Source: Ameyamaea chiangmaiensis | GTDB taxonomy: Bacteria > Pseudomonadota > Alphaproteobacteria > Acetobacterales > Acetobacteraceae | Reading direction: 5' to 3' | DNA: 64,000 nt | Assembly: GCF_025995235.1 (NCBI RefSeq) | Contig: NZ_BAPT01000048.1 | Location: forward strand, 30,712 to 94,711 | Shown here: positions 17,824-27,008 of the stretch, in pieces | Numbering within the stretch: the stretch's first letter is position 1 | Layout: each line of letters begins with the position of its first letter | Translations under genes and position numbers: made by a program | The notes under the pieces: generated by a model | Told to the model about the DNA's origin: nothing | The model's input: only the letters and a program-made list of their open reading frames with translations | Databases searched by the model: none

Positions 17824-18881
17824 GCGGCGCGCTCCTGTTCGCTCAGATCGGGGGGTACGGCCTGGCCAGTTTCGGCGGCATGGCTGGCGGCTTCGAGAAC
17901 GGCCATGACCGCCAGAGCCTGCAGTGGCGTGACCGGATTGGGGGCCTCGCCACGCAGGGCCGCAGCAATCCCCTTGTAATAGAGACGCTGGTCGCCTGGC
18001 ACGGGCGGCCGGGATCGCGCACGGCCGGTTTCGTCATAGACCAGAACCGGGTCGGGGTCCGCGCCCCAGCTCGGGGCGCCGGGTCGCATGCCGGCGACCA
18101 GCTGGGCTTCCTGTTGATCCGGGCTCGCTTTGACAAGGCTTCCGCGCTCGCCATGGACGACGAAGCGCGCCGTGCCCCCGGCCACGAGCATGCTGGCATG
18201 CAGCACGACGCGACGTTGACCGTACTCCAGCACGACATGCGCCCAGTCATTGGCCAGCGCCCCGGACCGCTGCCGGGCGAGGGAGGCGACGACCCGGTCG
18301 GGCAGCCCGAACAGTTGCAGCGCCTGATCGATCAGATGCGGGCCGACGTCGAACCAGAGGCCGCTGCCCGGGCCGTCCAGCTCACGCCAGCGCTGGCGCA
18401 CCTCGGGACGGAAACGGTCGATATGGGATTCGACATGCGTGACGGCACCGATCTCGCCGTCGTCGATGGCCGTGCGGATGTTCAGGAAGTCGCTGTCCCA
18501 GCGCCGGTTGTGGAAGACGGACAGAAGGCGATCGTTCTTCGTGGCCAGCGCGATCAGGTCGCGTGCTTCGGGGATGTTCAGCGTGAAGGGTTTGTCGACG
18601 ACAACGTGCTTCCCGCTTTCGAGCGCCGCGCGTGCCAGCGGAGCGTGGCTGTCGTTGGGTGAGGCAATGACGATCAGGTCCAGGTCATCGGCTGTTGCCG
18701 CGCGCATCGGGTCCGGCAGGACACGCGCATCGGGCAGATCCTGATGGACCTTCGCCGGGTTGCTCGACGCGACAGTGGTCAGAGTCAGGCCGGGTTCGGC
18801 GCCTATAAGCGGCGCGTGGAACGTGCGTCCGGCAAAGCCGTAGCCGATCAGACCGACCCGGATCGGGACTTGGGCGTTCAT
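17814..18881 (-). CDS. Gfo/Idh/MocA-family oxidoreductase
   Basis: The 355-residue protein begins with a Rossmann fold (VGLIGYGFAGRTFHAPLI, about residues 8-25) and contains the family motif GKHVVVDKPFTLN with the catalytic Lys, followed by a second conserved His region (VTHVESHIDRFRP, GPHLIDQALQLFG). It resembles the YdgJ and scyllo-inositol dehydrogenase branch, NAD(P)-dependent enzymes acting on cyclic polyols or sugars. The substrate is not evident. It overlaps an HbpS-like gene downstream. Confidence 0.9.
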   Translation of the reverse strand: MNAQVPIRVGLIGYGFAGRTFHAPLIGAEPGLTLTTVASSNPAKVHQDLPDARVLPDPMRAATADDLDLIVIASPNDSHAPLARAALESGKHVVVDKPFTLNIPEARDLIALATKNDRLLSVFHNRRWDSDFLNIRTAIDDGEIGAVTHVESHIDRFRPEVRQRWRELDGPGSGLWFDVGPHLIDQALQLFGLPDRVVASLARQRSGALANDWAHVVLEYGQRRVVLHASMLVAGGTARFVVHGERGSLVKASPDQQEAQLVAGMRPGAPSWGADPDPVLVYDETGRARSRPPVPGDQRLYYKGIAAALRGEAPNPVTPLQALAVMAVLEAASHAAETGQAVPPDLSEQERAAWG

Positions 18882-18977
18882 CGTGTCGTCTCACTCCGTC
18901 GGAAGGTCCGGCTGGTACCATAGACATCTCTGGCGGATCGGTAAGGCCGGTCACGGGCAGTTGAACGAGACGCGGGA

Positions 18978-21900
18978 TCAATGGAAATGGCGCGCCCGCA
19001 CGTCCAGAGGCTCGGTCCGTCCGGGTGTGCTCTCATCGTCGGCGACGGTGGCCAGCAAGGCCGAGAGGTCGATGATCTCGTGGGCCACCAGATGAACCAC
19101 CAGCCCTTCGCGTTGCAGCCGGCCGCGCACGCCGATCATGCCCGAGGCCAGAACCGCCGGGCGGTAGGTTTCGAAGATGTCCGGCCAGACGACGATGTTC
19201 AAGATTTCCGTCTCATCTTCGAGGGTCATGAAGATCACGCCTTTCGAGGTGCCCGGGCGCTGCCGCATCAGGACAAGGCCGGCACTGGCCACGCGGCGTC
19301 CATCCCGTGTCGCGCGGGCCTGGGCACAGGAGACGAACCCGCGCTCGGTCAGGGTCGCGCGCAGGAAATGCGCGGGATGGGCCCGAAGCGTGAGTCCGGT
19401 GCGGGCATAGTCGCGGACCACGTCCGCCCCCTCGCTCATGGGCGCAAGACGGGGGGGTGGTTCCTCGATCTCGCGGAGGTTTCCCGCGGCGGCGAACAAT
19501 GGCAGGGGCGTGTCATGCAGGCCGCGGATCGCCCACAGGGCCTCGCGCCGCGACAGCCCGAATGCCGGGCGGAACGCATCGGCCGAAGCAAGATGGCGCA
19601 GGGTGTCCACGGGCACGTCCGCGCGCCGCCACAGATCGTCCAGATCGGTAAATGGCTGGCCGGCACGGTGTTCGACGATGGCCGCCCCGTGCGGGTTGGA
19701 CAGCCCCTTGATCATCCGCAGTCCCAGCCGCACGGCGTAGCGCTTGCCCGGCTCCTGCGCCGGCCCTTCCAGCGTGCAGTCCCAGCGCGAGGCATTGACG
19801 CAGACCGGTCGCACCGTCACGCCGTGGGCCAGGGCATCGCGCACCAGCTGCGCGGGGGCATAGAACCCCATGGGCTGCGCGTTGAGCAAGGCGGCGAGAA
19901 AGATGTCGGGGTGATGGCATTTCACCCACGAGGACGCATAGGCGAGGATAGCGAAACTTGCCGAATGGCTTTCGGGAAAGCCGTAGCTTCCGAACCCTTC
20001 GAGCTGGCGGAAGATGCGTTGCGCGAACTCTTCGGAATACTTGTTGCGTCGCATGCCGTCGAGAAGACGCTGCTGGAAAGGTCCGATCGTGCCTCGGCTT
20101 TTGAAGGTTGCCATGGCACGACGCAGTTCGTCGGCCTCGGCCGCGGTAAAGCCGCCGCAAATCATTGCGATCTGCATGGCCTGTTCCTGAAAGAGAGGCA
20201 CCCCCAGCGTGCGTTCAAGAACCGGCCTCAGCTCCGGCTTCAGAAAGTCCGGTTCTTCCAGTTTCTGACGGCGTCGCAGATAGGGGTGCACCATGTCGCC
20301 CTGGATCGGCCCGGGCCGCACGATCGCGATTTCGATGACCAGATCGTAGAATTCCTGCGGCTTCAGGCGCGGCAGCATGGACATCTGCGCGCGGCTTTCG
20401 ATCTGGAACACGCCGATCGTATCGGCGCGGCTGATCATGTCGTAGGTGGGCTTGTCCTTGTCGGGAATGGTCGCGACCGTAAAATGCTCGTCCTTGTGGA
20501 CGGCCAGCAGGTCAAGTGCCCCACGCAGACACGTCAGCATGCCGAGGGCCAGGCAATCCACCTTCATGAAGCGCAGGACGTCGATATCGTCCTTGTCCCA
20601 TTCGATGACCTGCCGCCCCTTGCTAGCCGTGGGTTCGAGGGGCACCAGTTCGTCAAGACGATCGTGCGTCAGAACGAAACCGCCGGGATGCTGCGAGAGG
20701 TGGCGTGGCGCATCGGTCAGCGCATGGGCCAGATCGAGGGTCAGGCGCACCCGCCTGTCGGTCAGGTCAATGCCGGTCTGTTCCAGATCGGCACGGTCGA
20801 GACTGCGCCACCACCCCCACATGCGACTGCCGAGTTGGCGGATCACGTCTTCGGGCAGACCCATGACCTTGCCCACGTCGCGCAGGGCGCCGCGCGCGCG
20901 GTAACGCGACACGACGGCGGTCAGGGCGGCGCGGGTGCGGCCGTAATGATCGTAGATCCAGTCGATGATTTCATCCCGCCGGTCATGTTCGAAATCGACA
21001 TCGATATCCGGTGGTTCGCCGCGTTCGGCGGAGACGAAGCGTTCGAACAGAAGATTGCTGCGGGTCGGGTCCAGCGCGGTGATGCCCAGCATGTAGCACA
21101 CGGCCGAGTTGGCGGCCGATCCGCGCCCCTGACACAGGATTTCCCGCCGTCCGGCTTCCTGGACGATGGTATGGACGGTCAGGAAATACGGGGCATAGGA
21201 CAGCTGTCCGATGATGCCGAGTTCATGGCGGAGTTGACGTGCGATGGCGGGAGGAAGGGCAGCCCCGTAGCGCCGATGGGCACCTTCCCATGTCAGTTCG
21301 GTCAGCCGGTCCTGCGCTGTCTGGCCCGGGCGGGAGACTTCGTCCGGATATTGATAGACGAGATCATCGAGTGAAAAGCGGCAGGCCTCCATGATGGCGA
21401 TGCCGCGTGCCAGCGCTTCGGGAAAACGGGCGAACAGGCGTGCCATCTCCGCCGGCGGCTTGAGGTAACGGTCGGCGTGGCGTTCGCGCCGGAAGCCGGC
21501 GGCCTCGATCGTCGTGCCATGCCGGATGCAGGTAACGACATCCTGCAGGATCCGCCGGTCATGAGTGTGATACAGCACGTCATTCGTCGCGACGCAGGGC
21601 ACGCCCTCCCGGCTGGCGAGGGTGGCCAGCGCATGCAGCCGCATCTGGTCGTTGGGGCGGCGTCGTAATGTCAGTGCGAGCGACGTCCTGTCGCCGAAGG
21701 TGTCTGCCAGCGTGCGAATCTGGCGCGCGCATGTGGCGTCCGCCTCGTCCGGCAACAGGGTGGCGAACAGCCCCTCAGCATGAGCGGCGAGATCGGAAAA
21801 CGACAGCAGGCAACCGCCTTTTCCGGCACGTGCCTTGCCGATCGTCAGCAGGCGGCATAACCGTCCATAGGCGGCACGATCGGTGGGATAGACCAGAACG

Positions 21901-22124
21901 GGCGCCATGTCGCTCAGCGCAAGGCGACACCCGGGCACCAGTCGCACGCCCTGCGCCCGGGCGGCGACATGGGCGCGCACCAGCCCGGCGAGGGAGCCGT
22001 GATCGGTGATGCCCAGTGCCTCGACCCCCAACGCCCGCGCCTGCGCGAACAGTTCATCGGGCGAGGAGGCGCCGCGCAGAAACGAAAAATACGTCGTGAC
22101 CTGAAGTTCGGCGTAACGCGTCAT
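18978..22124 (-). CDS. dnaE2: Error-prone DNA polymerase, alpha-type (ImuC)
   Basis: The 1048-residue protein is a C-family polymerase. It has an N-terminal PHP domain (YAELQVTTYFSFLRGASSPDEL, GITDHGSLAG), the palm region with catalytic acidic residues (GEPPDIDVDFEHDRRDEI, IEWDKDDIDVLRFMKVDCLALG), and a C-terminal OB-fold region (GLVLMRQRPGTSKGVIFMTLEDETE). It is shorter than replicative DnaE and lacks the tail that binds the clamp-loader complex. DnaE2 performs mutagenic translesion synthesis with ImuA and ImuB. The ATG at 22124 overlaps the imuB stop (ATGA), giving coupled translation; an upstream start at 22148 would add eight residues. Confidence 0.97.
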   Translation of the reverse strand: MTRYAELQVTTYFSFLRGASSPDELFAQARALGVEALGITDHGSLAGLVRAHVAARAQGVRLVPGCRLALSDMAPVLVYPTDRAAYGRLCRLLTIGKARAGKGGCLLSFSDLAAHAEGLFATLLPDEADATCARQIRTLADTFGDRTSLALTLRRRPNDQMRLHALATLASREGVPCVATNDVLYHTHDRRILQDVVTCIRHGTTIEAAGFRRERHADRYLKPPAEMARLFARFPEALARGIAIMEACRFSLDDLVYQYPDEVSRPGQTAQDRLTELTWEGAHRRYGAALPPAIARQLRHELGIIGQLSYAPYFLTVHTIVQEAGRREILCQGRGSAANSAVCYMLGITALDPTRSNLLFERFVSAERGEPPDIDVDFEHDRRDEIIDWIYDHYGRTRAALTAVVSRYRARGALRDVGKVMGLPEDVIRQLGSRMWGWWRSLDRADLEQTGIDLTDRRVRLTLDLAHALTDAPRHLSQHPGGFVLTHDRLDELVPLEPTASKGRQVIEWDKDDIDVLRFMKVDCLALGMLTCLRGALDLLAVHKDEHFTVATIPDKDKPTYDMISRADTIGVFQIESRAQMSMLPRLKPQEFYDLVIEIAIVRPGPIQGDMVHPYLRRRQKLEEPDFLKPELRPVLERTLGVPLFQEQAMQIAMICGGFTAAEADELRRAMATFKSRGTIGPFQQRLLDGMRRNKYSEEFAQRIFRQLEGFGSYGFPESHSASFAILAYASSWVKCHHPDIFLAALLNAQPMGFYAPAQLVRDALAHGVTVRPVCVNASRWDCTLEGPAQEPGKRYAVRLGLRMIKGLSNPHGAAIVEHRAGQPFTDLDDLWRRADVPVDTLRHLASADAFRPAFGLSRREALWAIRGLHDTPLPLFAAAGNLREIEEPPPRLAPMSEGADVVRDYARTGLTLRAHPAHFLRATLTERGFVSCAQARATRDGRRVASAGLVLMRQRPGTSKGVIFMTLEDETEILNIVVWPDIFETYRPAVLASGMIGVRGRLQREGLVVHLVAHEIIDLSALLATVADDESTPGRTEPLDVRARHFH

Positions 22125-23668
22125 GCGAAAATCCCATGCAGGAACCATGCCTGCGTGCCGGTTTCACCATGTTCGCCGTCGCCCGCGCGATACAGCCAGT
22201 AGCGGCCGCCGGACATATCCTCGACCCGGAAATAGTCGCGGGCGGCCGTCAGTTCACGGTCATCGCGCCACCATTCGCCAAAGACGCGCTCCGGCCCGTC
22301 GGCGCAGCGCACGTCATGCCGTTTGCCACGCCAGACGAAAAAGCGGGGCGGATGATCCGGCAGTACGGCCAGCGTGCGCACCGGTTCCGGGTGGGGCAGC
22401 AGTCGTTCGGGGCGCGGCCAGTGAACTGGCCAGACCGGCAGGGAAGCGGGCCCAAGGGGAGCAACCCGACGGACCGAGCGTTCCGGCACATCGCTTTCGA
22501 TGGCGGCGCAGCGATACAGCGCGTCTGCCCCCACATGGTTGGCAAGCGTATCGAGCAGGGCCGGCAGATCCGGGGAGGCTTCTGCGTCGCCGCCAGCCAG
22601 AGCGGCCTCGGTCTGCCGGCCGTCCAGGGGCTCGGCGAGGGTTGCGATCAGTTCCAGCCGTTCGATGCCGAAACCCGGCGTGATTGTCTCGATCCGGTCG
22701 CACAGAAGGCGCGCAAGCCGGGCCACGTCGCGCATCGGGCGTGACAGGGCGATCCGGATGACTTCGCAGTGGTTGTCGACCCGATGCAAAAGCAGGTCGA
22801 CCCGCCGTGCGCCCTGGCCACGCGCTTCGAGTGCCGCGCAGAACGGCGTTGTCAGCATTGTGATGTAACGGGCGATGGTCTCGGCCGCGGCAATTGGTTC
22901 ACCGAGGTTGTGGGTAACGGCGACCGGGTCGACCGGGCGCAAGGCGACGATCGCCTCGGCCCGCGCGCCGCACGCCTGGTCGAGGCGCAGGGTGACGGTC
23001 GGACCAAAACGCAGAGCGAGGGGCGCGCGTGGCCTGCGGGCCAGATCGCCGATGCGGCTCAGGCCCAGAGCGTGCAGACCGTCCAGCGTCGCCGCGTCCA
23101 ACCGCAGGCCCTCGATCGGCAAAGGGGACAGGGCGTGGCCATTCGCGCCCGGAGGAACGATCGCGAGGTGTTCGGGGCCGTAACGGGCGATGGCATGGGC
23201 GGCGCCCCAGTTGTCGGCGATCGCCAGTCGGGCGCACAGGCCGGCATGCCGCAGTCGATCAGCCAGCCGCGTCAGCATTGCGGCCTCACCCCCATGCAGA
23301 TGGTCGGTGCCTGTTGTGTCGAGGACCAGACCGTCGGGAGGGTCGAGGCCCACGATGGGCGCGAGGCGTTGCTGGAGCCACAGGCCGAGCGCGTGCAGGG
23401 CGGCTGTGTCGCCCTGCGGGTCGGCGGGCAGGATCGTCAGGCCGGGATGCAGCGCCTGCACGTGGGCCACGGTCATACCGGTCCGCAGGCCGAGACGCCG
23501 CGCCGCGCCGTCGGTAGCCAGAACCAGGCGCCGGCCGCCGTCGTGCCCGGCAAGGACAAGGGGGCTGTCAGGCGGTAAGGCGGTCGTGCCCGAGGTGGTC
23601 GTGTTGAGGCGCTTGCGCACCCGGTCGGTCGACCATGTCGGCAGAAAGAGCGAGACGACTCGTGCCAT
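22121..23668 (-). CDS. imuB: ImuB, Y-family-like adaptor of the DnaE2 mutasome
   Basis: The 515-residue protein begins MARVVSLFLPTWSTDRVRKRL, the typical ImuB start, and has a Y-family polymerase-like body. The region that carries catalytic carboxylates in true Y-family enzymes reads DGLVLDTTGTDHLHGGE, as in ImuB, which is thought to be catalytically dead and to serve as a clamp-binding hub. The ATG at 23668 was chosen by family N-terminus and overlaps the end of imuA by 101 bases. Its stop overlaps the dnaE2 start. The three genes form one SOS operon. Confidence 0.95.
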   Translation of the reverse strand: MARVVSLFLPTWSTDRVRKRLNTTTSGTTALPPDSPLVLAGHDGGRRLVLATDGAARRLGLRTGMTVAHVQALHPGLTILPADPQGDTAALHALGLWLQQRLAPIVGLDPPDGLVLDTTGTDHLHGGEAAMLTRLADRLRHAGLCARLAIADNWGAAHAIARYGPEHLAIVPPGANGHALSPLPIEGLRLDAATLDGLHALGLSRIGDLARRPRAPLALRFGPTVTLRLDQACGARAEAIVALRPVDPVAVTHNLGEPIAAAETIARYITMLTTPFCAALEARGQGARRVDLLLHRVDNHCEVIRIALSRPMRDVARLARLLCDRIETITPGFGIERLELIATLAEPLDGRQTEAALAGGDAEASPDLPALLDTLANHVGADALYRCAAIESDVPERSVRRVAPLGPASLPVWPVHWPRPERLLPHPEPVRTLAVLPDHPPRFFVWRGKRHDVRCADGPERVFGEWWRDDRELTAARDYFRVEDMSGGRYWLYRAGDGEHGETGTQAWFLHGIFA

Positions 23669-24341
23669 CGCGGGCCTCCACAACGAACCGGGCGCCTTCG
23701 CCGCCTCGGCACCGTACAAGATCCAGATGCCACCGCGCCGTTCCCAGACCGGGGACCGGCAGGGGGGCGCTGTGGGCTGCCGTGACATGCCAGCGTGTGA
23801 CGGCGGCGTTGGGCTGCTGAAGGCCGTTCGCCTGCGCCGGTCGTCGCCAGCGGCGCAGGGCCAGCGCCAGAACGCCGGATGTCTCGGCCGCCAGATGCAG
23901 GCGTCGGGACGCGATCATCGGCAGACGCGCGAGTTCCATCACCACGGCCCCCAGCCCGCGATGCCGCAGCCCTTCCTCGGCGCAGGCCAGCAGATCGCGT
24001 TCGCTTCGGCTGTCGACGTAGATCACGCGCGCCGCGTCCAGCCCCGCGTGCTGAAGGGACGGGGCGAACAGATCGGGGCGCATGACGCACCACAGCACCG
24101 GCCCGCGCGTCCGGGCCGCGATCGTCGCGCAGAAACGCGCGGCGGCCGCGCCGTGCTGGGCATCGGCACCTCCGCCGGCAATGTCGTGCAGGGCGCCCAG
24201 CATCAGGCCGCCACCCGGCAGTGCCCGATCGATCGCCTCGATCCCGAAGGGCAGCACGGTACGGCGCGGGTCGTGCGTGCGGCCTTCCAGCCGACGGATT
24301 CGGTCACGGAGCTGTTCGAGGGCGGGCGTGGCGGCGGACAT
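23568..24341 (-). CDS. imuA: ImuA, SOS mutagenesis RecA-like accessory protein
   Basis: The 257-residue product begins MSAATPALEQLRDRIRRLEG and has the ImuA pattern VLPFGIEAIDRALPGGGLMLGALHDIAG, a RecA-like nucleotide-binding region with a degenerate Walker A, followed by RTRGPVLWCVMRPDLFAPSL. ImuA interacts with RecA and ImuB in the mutasome. A LexA box lies 34 bases before the ATG, so this operon is under SOS control. The start at 24341 is the family N-terminus; a frame extends upstream into the promoter region. Confidence 0.93.
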   Translation of the reverse strand: MSAATPALEQLRDRIRRLEGRTHDPRRTVLPFGIEAIDRALPGGGLMLGALHDIAGGGADAQHGAAAARFCATIAARTRGPVLWCVMRPDLFAPSLQHAGLDAARVIYVDSRSERDLLACAEEGLRHRGLGAVVMELARLPMIASRRLHLAAETSGVLALALRRWRRPAQANGLQQPNAAVTRWHVTAAHSAPLPVPGLGTARWHLDLVRCRGGEGARFVVEARDGTSRLALSADMVDRPGAQAPQHDHLGHDRLTA

Positions 24342-24374
24342 GGCGGCGGGCGGGCTCGCAGACAGATGGAGTAT

Positions 24375-24389
24375 GTTCGTGTTTTGTTC
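24375..24389. promoter_or_regulatory. LexA (SOS) box of the imuA-imuB-dnaE2 operon
   Basis: The plus strand carries GTTC, seven bases, GTTC (24375-24378 and 24386-24389). This direct repeat is the established LexA recognition pattern in alphaproteobacteria, unlike the CTG-N10-CAG box of enterobacteria. It lies 34 bases upstream of the imuA start. Confidence 0.88.
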
Positions 24390-24426
24390 CTTTGTTAGGG
24401 GGTTAGTCAAGGGGTTTGCGCCCGCC

Positions 24427-25716
24427 TCAGTCGAGACGGACGGAGGGACGTACGAAGCTTTCCAGCCAGTCGACGAACCATGCCAGCAGGCCACGGGCCA
24501 CACCGAAGACCGCGAACTGGTGCTGGCGATAGAGCATAATGTGGCCCAGCCGCGCCGACAGTCCGCGCAGCCAGCCGCCGCCGAACACCGCGCCGCCGGG
24601 GAATGCGCCCCAGCCGTTATAGTCGCCCAGCGCCACCACGGCGCCGCGGTTGCGGAACCGGAAGGGCGGAATGGCCTTGCCCTCGATCCAGGCGGGGAAA
24701 TGGCGGATCAGATGCAGCGCCTGCTGGCGGGCGGCCTGGGCGGTGGGCGCCACCGGATCGTCGGTGATACAGGCGCAGTCCCCCACCGCGAAGATGGACG
24801 CATCGGCGCGGCTTTGCAGGTTGGGGGCCACCTCGATCTGGCCGGTACGGCTGAGTGTCAGGTCGCCCATACGGGTGGTTACCTCCGGCGCCTTGACCCC
24901 TGCCGCCCAGACCCGCAGCGTTGCCCGCACGCGGCTGCCGTCCTTCAGGATCAGCCCTTCGGCGTCCGCGCCGCTGACCTGTGAGCCTGTGCGCACCGTG
25001 ACGCCGATGGCCTGGAGTTCCTTGACGGCGGCGGCCGAGACACTTTCGGGAAAGGCCGGCAGGATCCGGGGACCGGCCTCGAGCAAGGTGATGTTCAGCG
25101 GCGGGGGTGTGCGTCCGAAGCTGTACAGGGCAACCAGATCGAGTGCCTTGTGCAGTTCGGCGGCAAGCTGCGTGCCGGTCGCGCCGCCCCCCACGATGGC
25201 GATGTCCAGCCCCTGAGCGTTGCCGAAAGCACGAAGCTGCTCGGCCCGGAAGCGGTCGTTGAAGGCGCGTGCCTCGACCAGATTGTCGATGAACAGACAG
25301 TGTTCGGCGACTCCGGGCGTGCCGAAATCGTTGGCGCGACTGCCGATGGCCAGAATCATCGCGTCGTAGTCCAGGGTCCGTTCGCCCAGCACCTGTGCGC
25401 CATCGGGGCTGGTGATCGGTGCGAGGGTCAGACGCTTGGCCGTGCGGTCCAGGGCCTGGATTTCGCCGGGCCAGAACTCGAAATGATGGCGGCTGGCCTG
25501 AGACAGAAAGCTGATTCGGTCGTTGGGATTGCGCGCCGTGCCTGCGGCGAAACAGTGCAGGATAGGTTTCCACACATGCGCGAAACTCTTGTCGACCAGC
25601 GTAACGGATGCCCGGCCGGTGCGCCCCAGGCTTTCGCCAAGGCGTGTGGCCAGCGCCATTCCTGCCACGCCCCCGCCCACAATCACGATGCGCACTGGCT
25701 TGTCGCTATTGGTCAT
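24427..25716 (-). CDS. ndh: Type II NADH:quinone dehydrogenase (NDH-2)
   Basis: The 429-residue protein has an N-terminal FAD-binding Rossmann motif (RIVIVGGGVAGMALATRLG), a second nucleotide-binding motif for NADH (DIAIVGGGATGTQLAAELH), and the AVGDCACI segment that binds FAD near the C-terminal part. A hydrophobic or amphipathic C-terminus (LGHIMLYRQHQFAVFGVARGLLAWFVDWLESF) fits attachment to the inner membrane. NDH-2 passes electrons from NADH to ubiquinone without proton pumping, common in acetic acid bacteria. The ATG at 25716 follows GGGAGA; a GTG at 25743 would add nine residues. Confidence 0.93.
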   Translation of the reverse strand: MTNSDKPVRIVIVGGGVAGMALATRLGESLGRTGRASVTLVDKSFAHVWKPILHCFAAGTARNPNDRISFLSQASRHHFEFWPGEIQALDRTAKRLTLAPITSPDGAQVLGERTLDYDAMILAIGSRANDFGTPGVAEHCLFIDNLVEARAFNDRFRAEQLRAFGNAQGLDIAIVGGGATGTQLAAELHKALDLVALYSFGRTPPPLNITLLEAGPRILPAFPESVSAAAVKELQAIGVTVRTGSQVSGADAEGLILKDGSRVRATLRVWAAGVKAPEVTTRMGDLTLSRTGQIEVAPNLQSRADASIFAVGDCACITDDPVAPTAQAARQQALHLIRHFPAWIEGKAIPPFRFRNRGAVVALGDYNGWGAFPGGAVFGGGWLRGLSARLGHIMLYRQHQFAVFGVARGLLAWFVDWLESFVRPSVRLD

Positions 25717-25916
25717 GGAGTGGTTGTCTCCCGTTTCAGTCACGCGCGACCGGCGCCCTCGGGGAGCGTCGAATCAAGGGACGCGGATAGTAGGACTAAA
25801 TTTGTCCACATTGTAAGGGGGCCATGCGTGCGGGGCTGACGGGGTGTGATCGCGCTATTGCCCAATGCCGGGGTATGGCGTCAGATAGGCCGCAAGAGCA
25901 AAAAAAGGAGGAAACG

Positions 25917-26954
25917 ATGGCGGAAGCCCTTGTTCTGGAAGCCAAAGGAAAACTGGCTCTTCGCGATATTCCGGTCGATCTGGCCGTGGGGCCTGACGAT
26001 GTTCGGGTGCGTATTCACACCGTCGGCATCTGCGGCAGCGACGTCCACTATTACACGCATGGGCGGATCGGCCCGTTCGTGGTGCGCGAACCCATGATTC
26101 TCGGGCACGAGGCGGCGGGTGTGGTCGAGGCGGTGGGTGAGCACGTCACGACGCTGAAAGTCGGCGACCGGGTGTGCATGGAGCCGGGCATACCCGACCC
26201 GAACTCCCGTGCGTCCCGTCTTGGACTGTACAATGTCGACCCGGCTGTGCGCTTCTGGGCCACGCCCCCGGTGCACGGGTGCCTCACTCCGCTGGTCGTC
26301 CATCCGGCAGCCTTCACCTTTCGACTGCCGGATCAGGTGAGCTTTGCCGAAGGGGCGATGGTCGAGCCTTTCGCCGTGGGCGTGCAGGCTGCGGTGAAGG
26401 GGCGGGTGTCCATCGGGGATGTGTGCGTGGTCACCGGGTGTGGGCCGATCGGCCTGATGACGGCACTGGCCGCGCTGGCGAATGGAGCCAGCAAGGTCAT
26501 CGTGTCCGATGTGGCGGCGCCGAAGCTGGAGATCGCGGCCCGATATGCCAACATCGTACCGGTCAACCTGACCGAGACGACACTGGCCGAAACCGTCCGC
26601 CGCGAATGCGGTGCCGACTGGGGCGCGGACGTGGTGTTCGAGGCCAGTGGCAACGCCCGCGCCTATGACGACGCGCTGGGCGCGGTACGTCCGGGGGGAA
26701 CCCTGGTGCTGGTCGGCATGCCGATCGACAAGGTGCCGTTCGATATTGTCGCCGCCCAGGCAAAGGAGATCACGATCGAGACGGTATTTCGCTACGCCAA
26801 TGTCTATGACCGTGCCATCGCCGCCATCGCGTCGGGCCGTGCCGATCTCAAGCCTCTGGTATCGGTCACGTACGACCTGAAGGACGGTATCGAAGCCTTC
26901 GATCGTGCCGTGGAGGCGCGTCCGTCGGACGTCAAGATCCAGATTCGCTTGTGA
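25917..26954 (+). CDS. Zn-dependent polyol dehydrogenase (xylitol/sorbitol dehydrogenase-like)
   Basis: The 345-residue medium-chain dehydrogenase has the catalytic Zn site Cys in VGICGSDVHYYTHGRIG, the signature GHEAAGVVEAVGEHV, and the Rossmann motif VTGCGPIGLMTALAALANGA. The structural-zinc Cys cluster is reduced, as in several sorbitol/xylitol-type members. It probably oxidises a polyol to a ketose with NAD. A strong AGGAGGAAACG precedes the ATG at 25917. A Tat-exported SMP-30 lactonase follows 54 bases downstream, which suggests a sugar or polyol oxidation unit. Confidence 0.9.
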   Translation: MAEALVLEAKGKLALRDIPVDLAVGPDDVRVRIHTVGICGSDVHYYTHGRIGPFVVREPMILGHEAAGVVEAVGEHVTTLKVGDRVCMEPGIPDPNSRASRLGLYNVDPAVRFWATPPVHGCLTPLVVHPAAFTFRLPDQVSFAEGAMVEPFAVGVQAAVKGRVSIGDVCVVTGCGPIGLMTALAALANGASKVIVSDVAAPKLEIAARYANIVPVNLTETTLAETVRRECGADWGADVVFEASGNARAYDDALGAVRPGGTLVLVGMPIDKVPFDIVAAQAKEITIETVFRYANVYDRAIAAIASGRADLKPLVSVTYDLKDGIEAFDRAVEARPSDVKIQIRL

Positions 26955-27008
26955 TCTGTTCGTACGATGTCTCGTAATAAAGTATTGAGAAGACTGGAAA
27001 GGTCCGGA

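Noticed and set aside
18981..21374. 797-residue plus-strand frame
   Set aside because: Entirely antisense to dnaE2, whose motifs are unmistakable.
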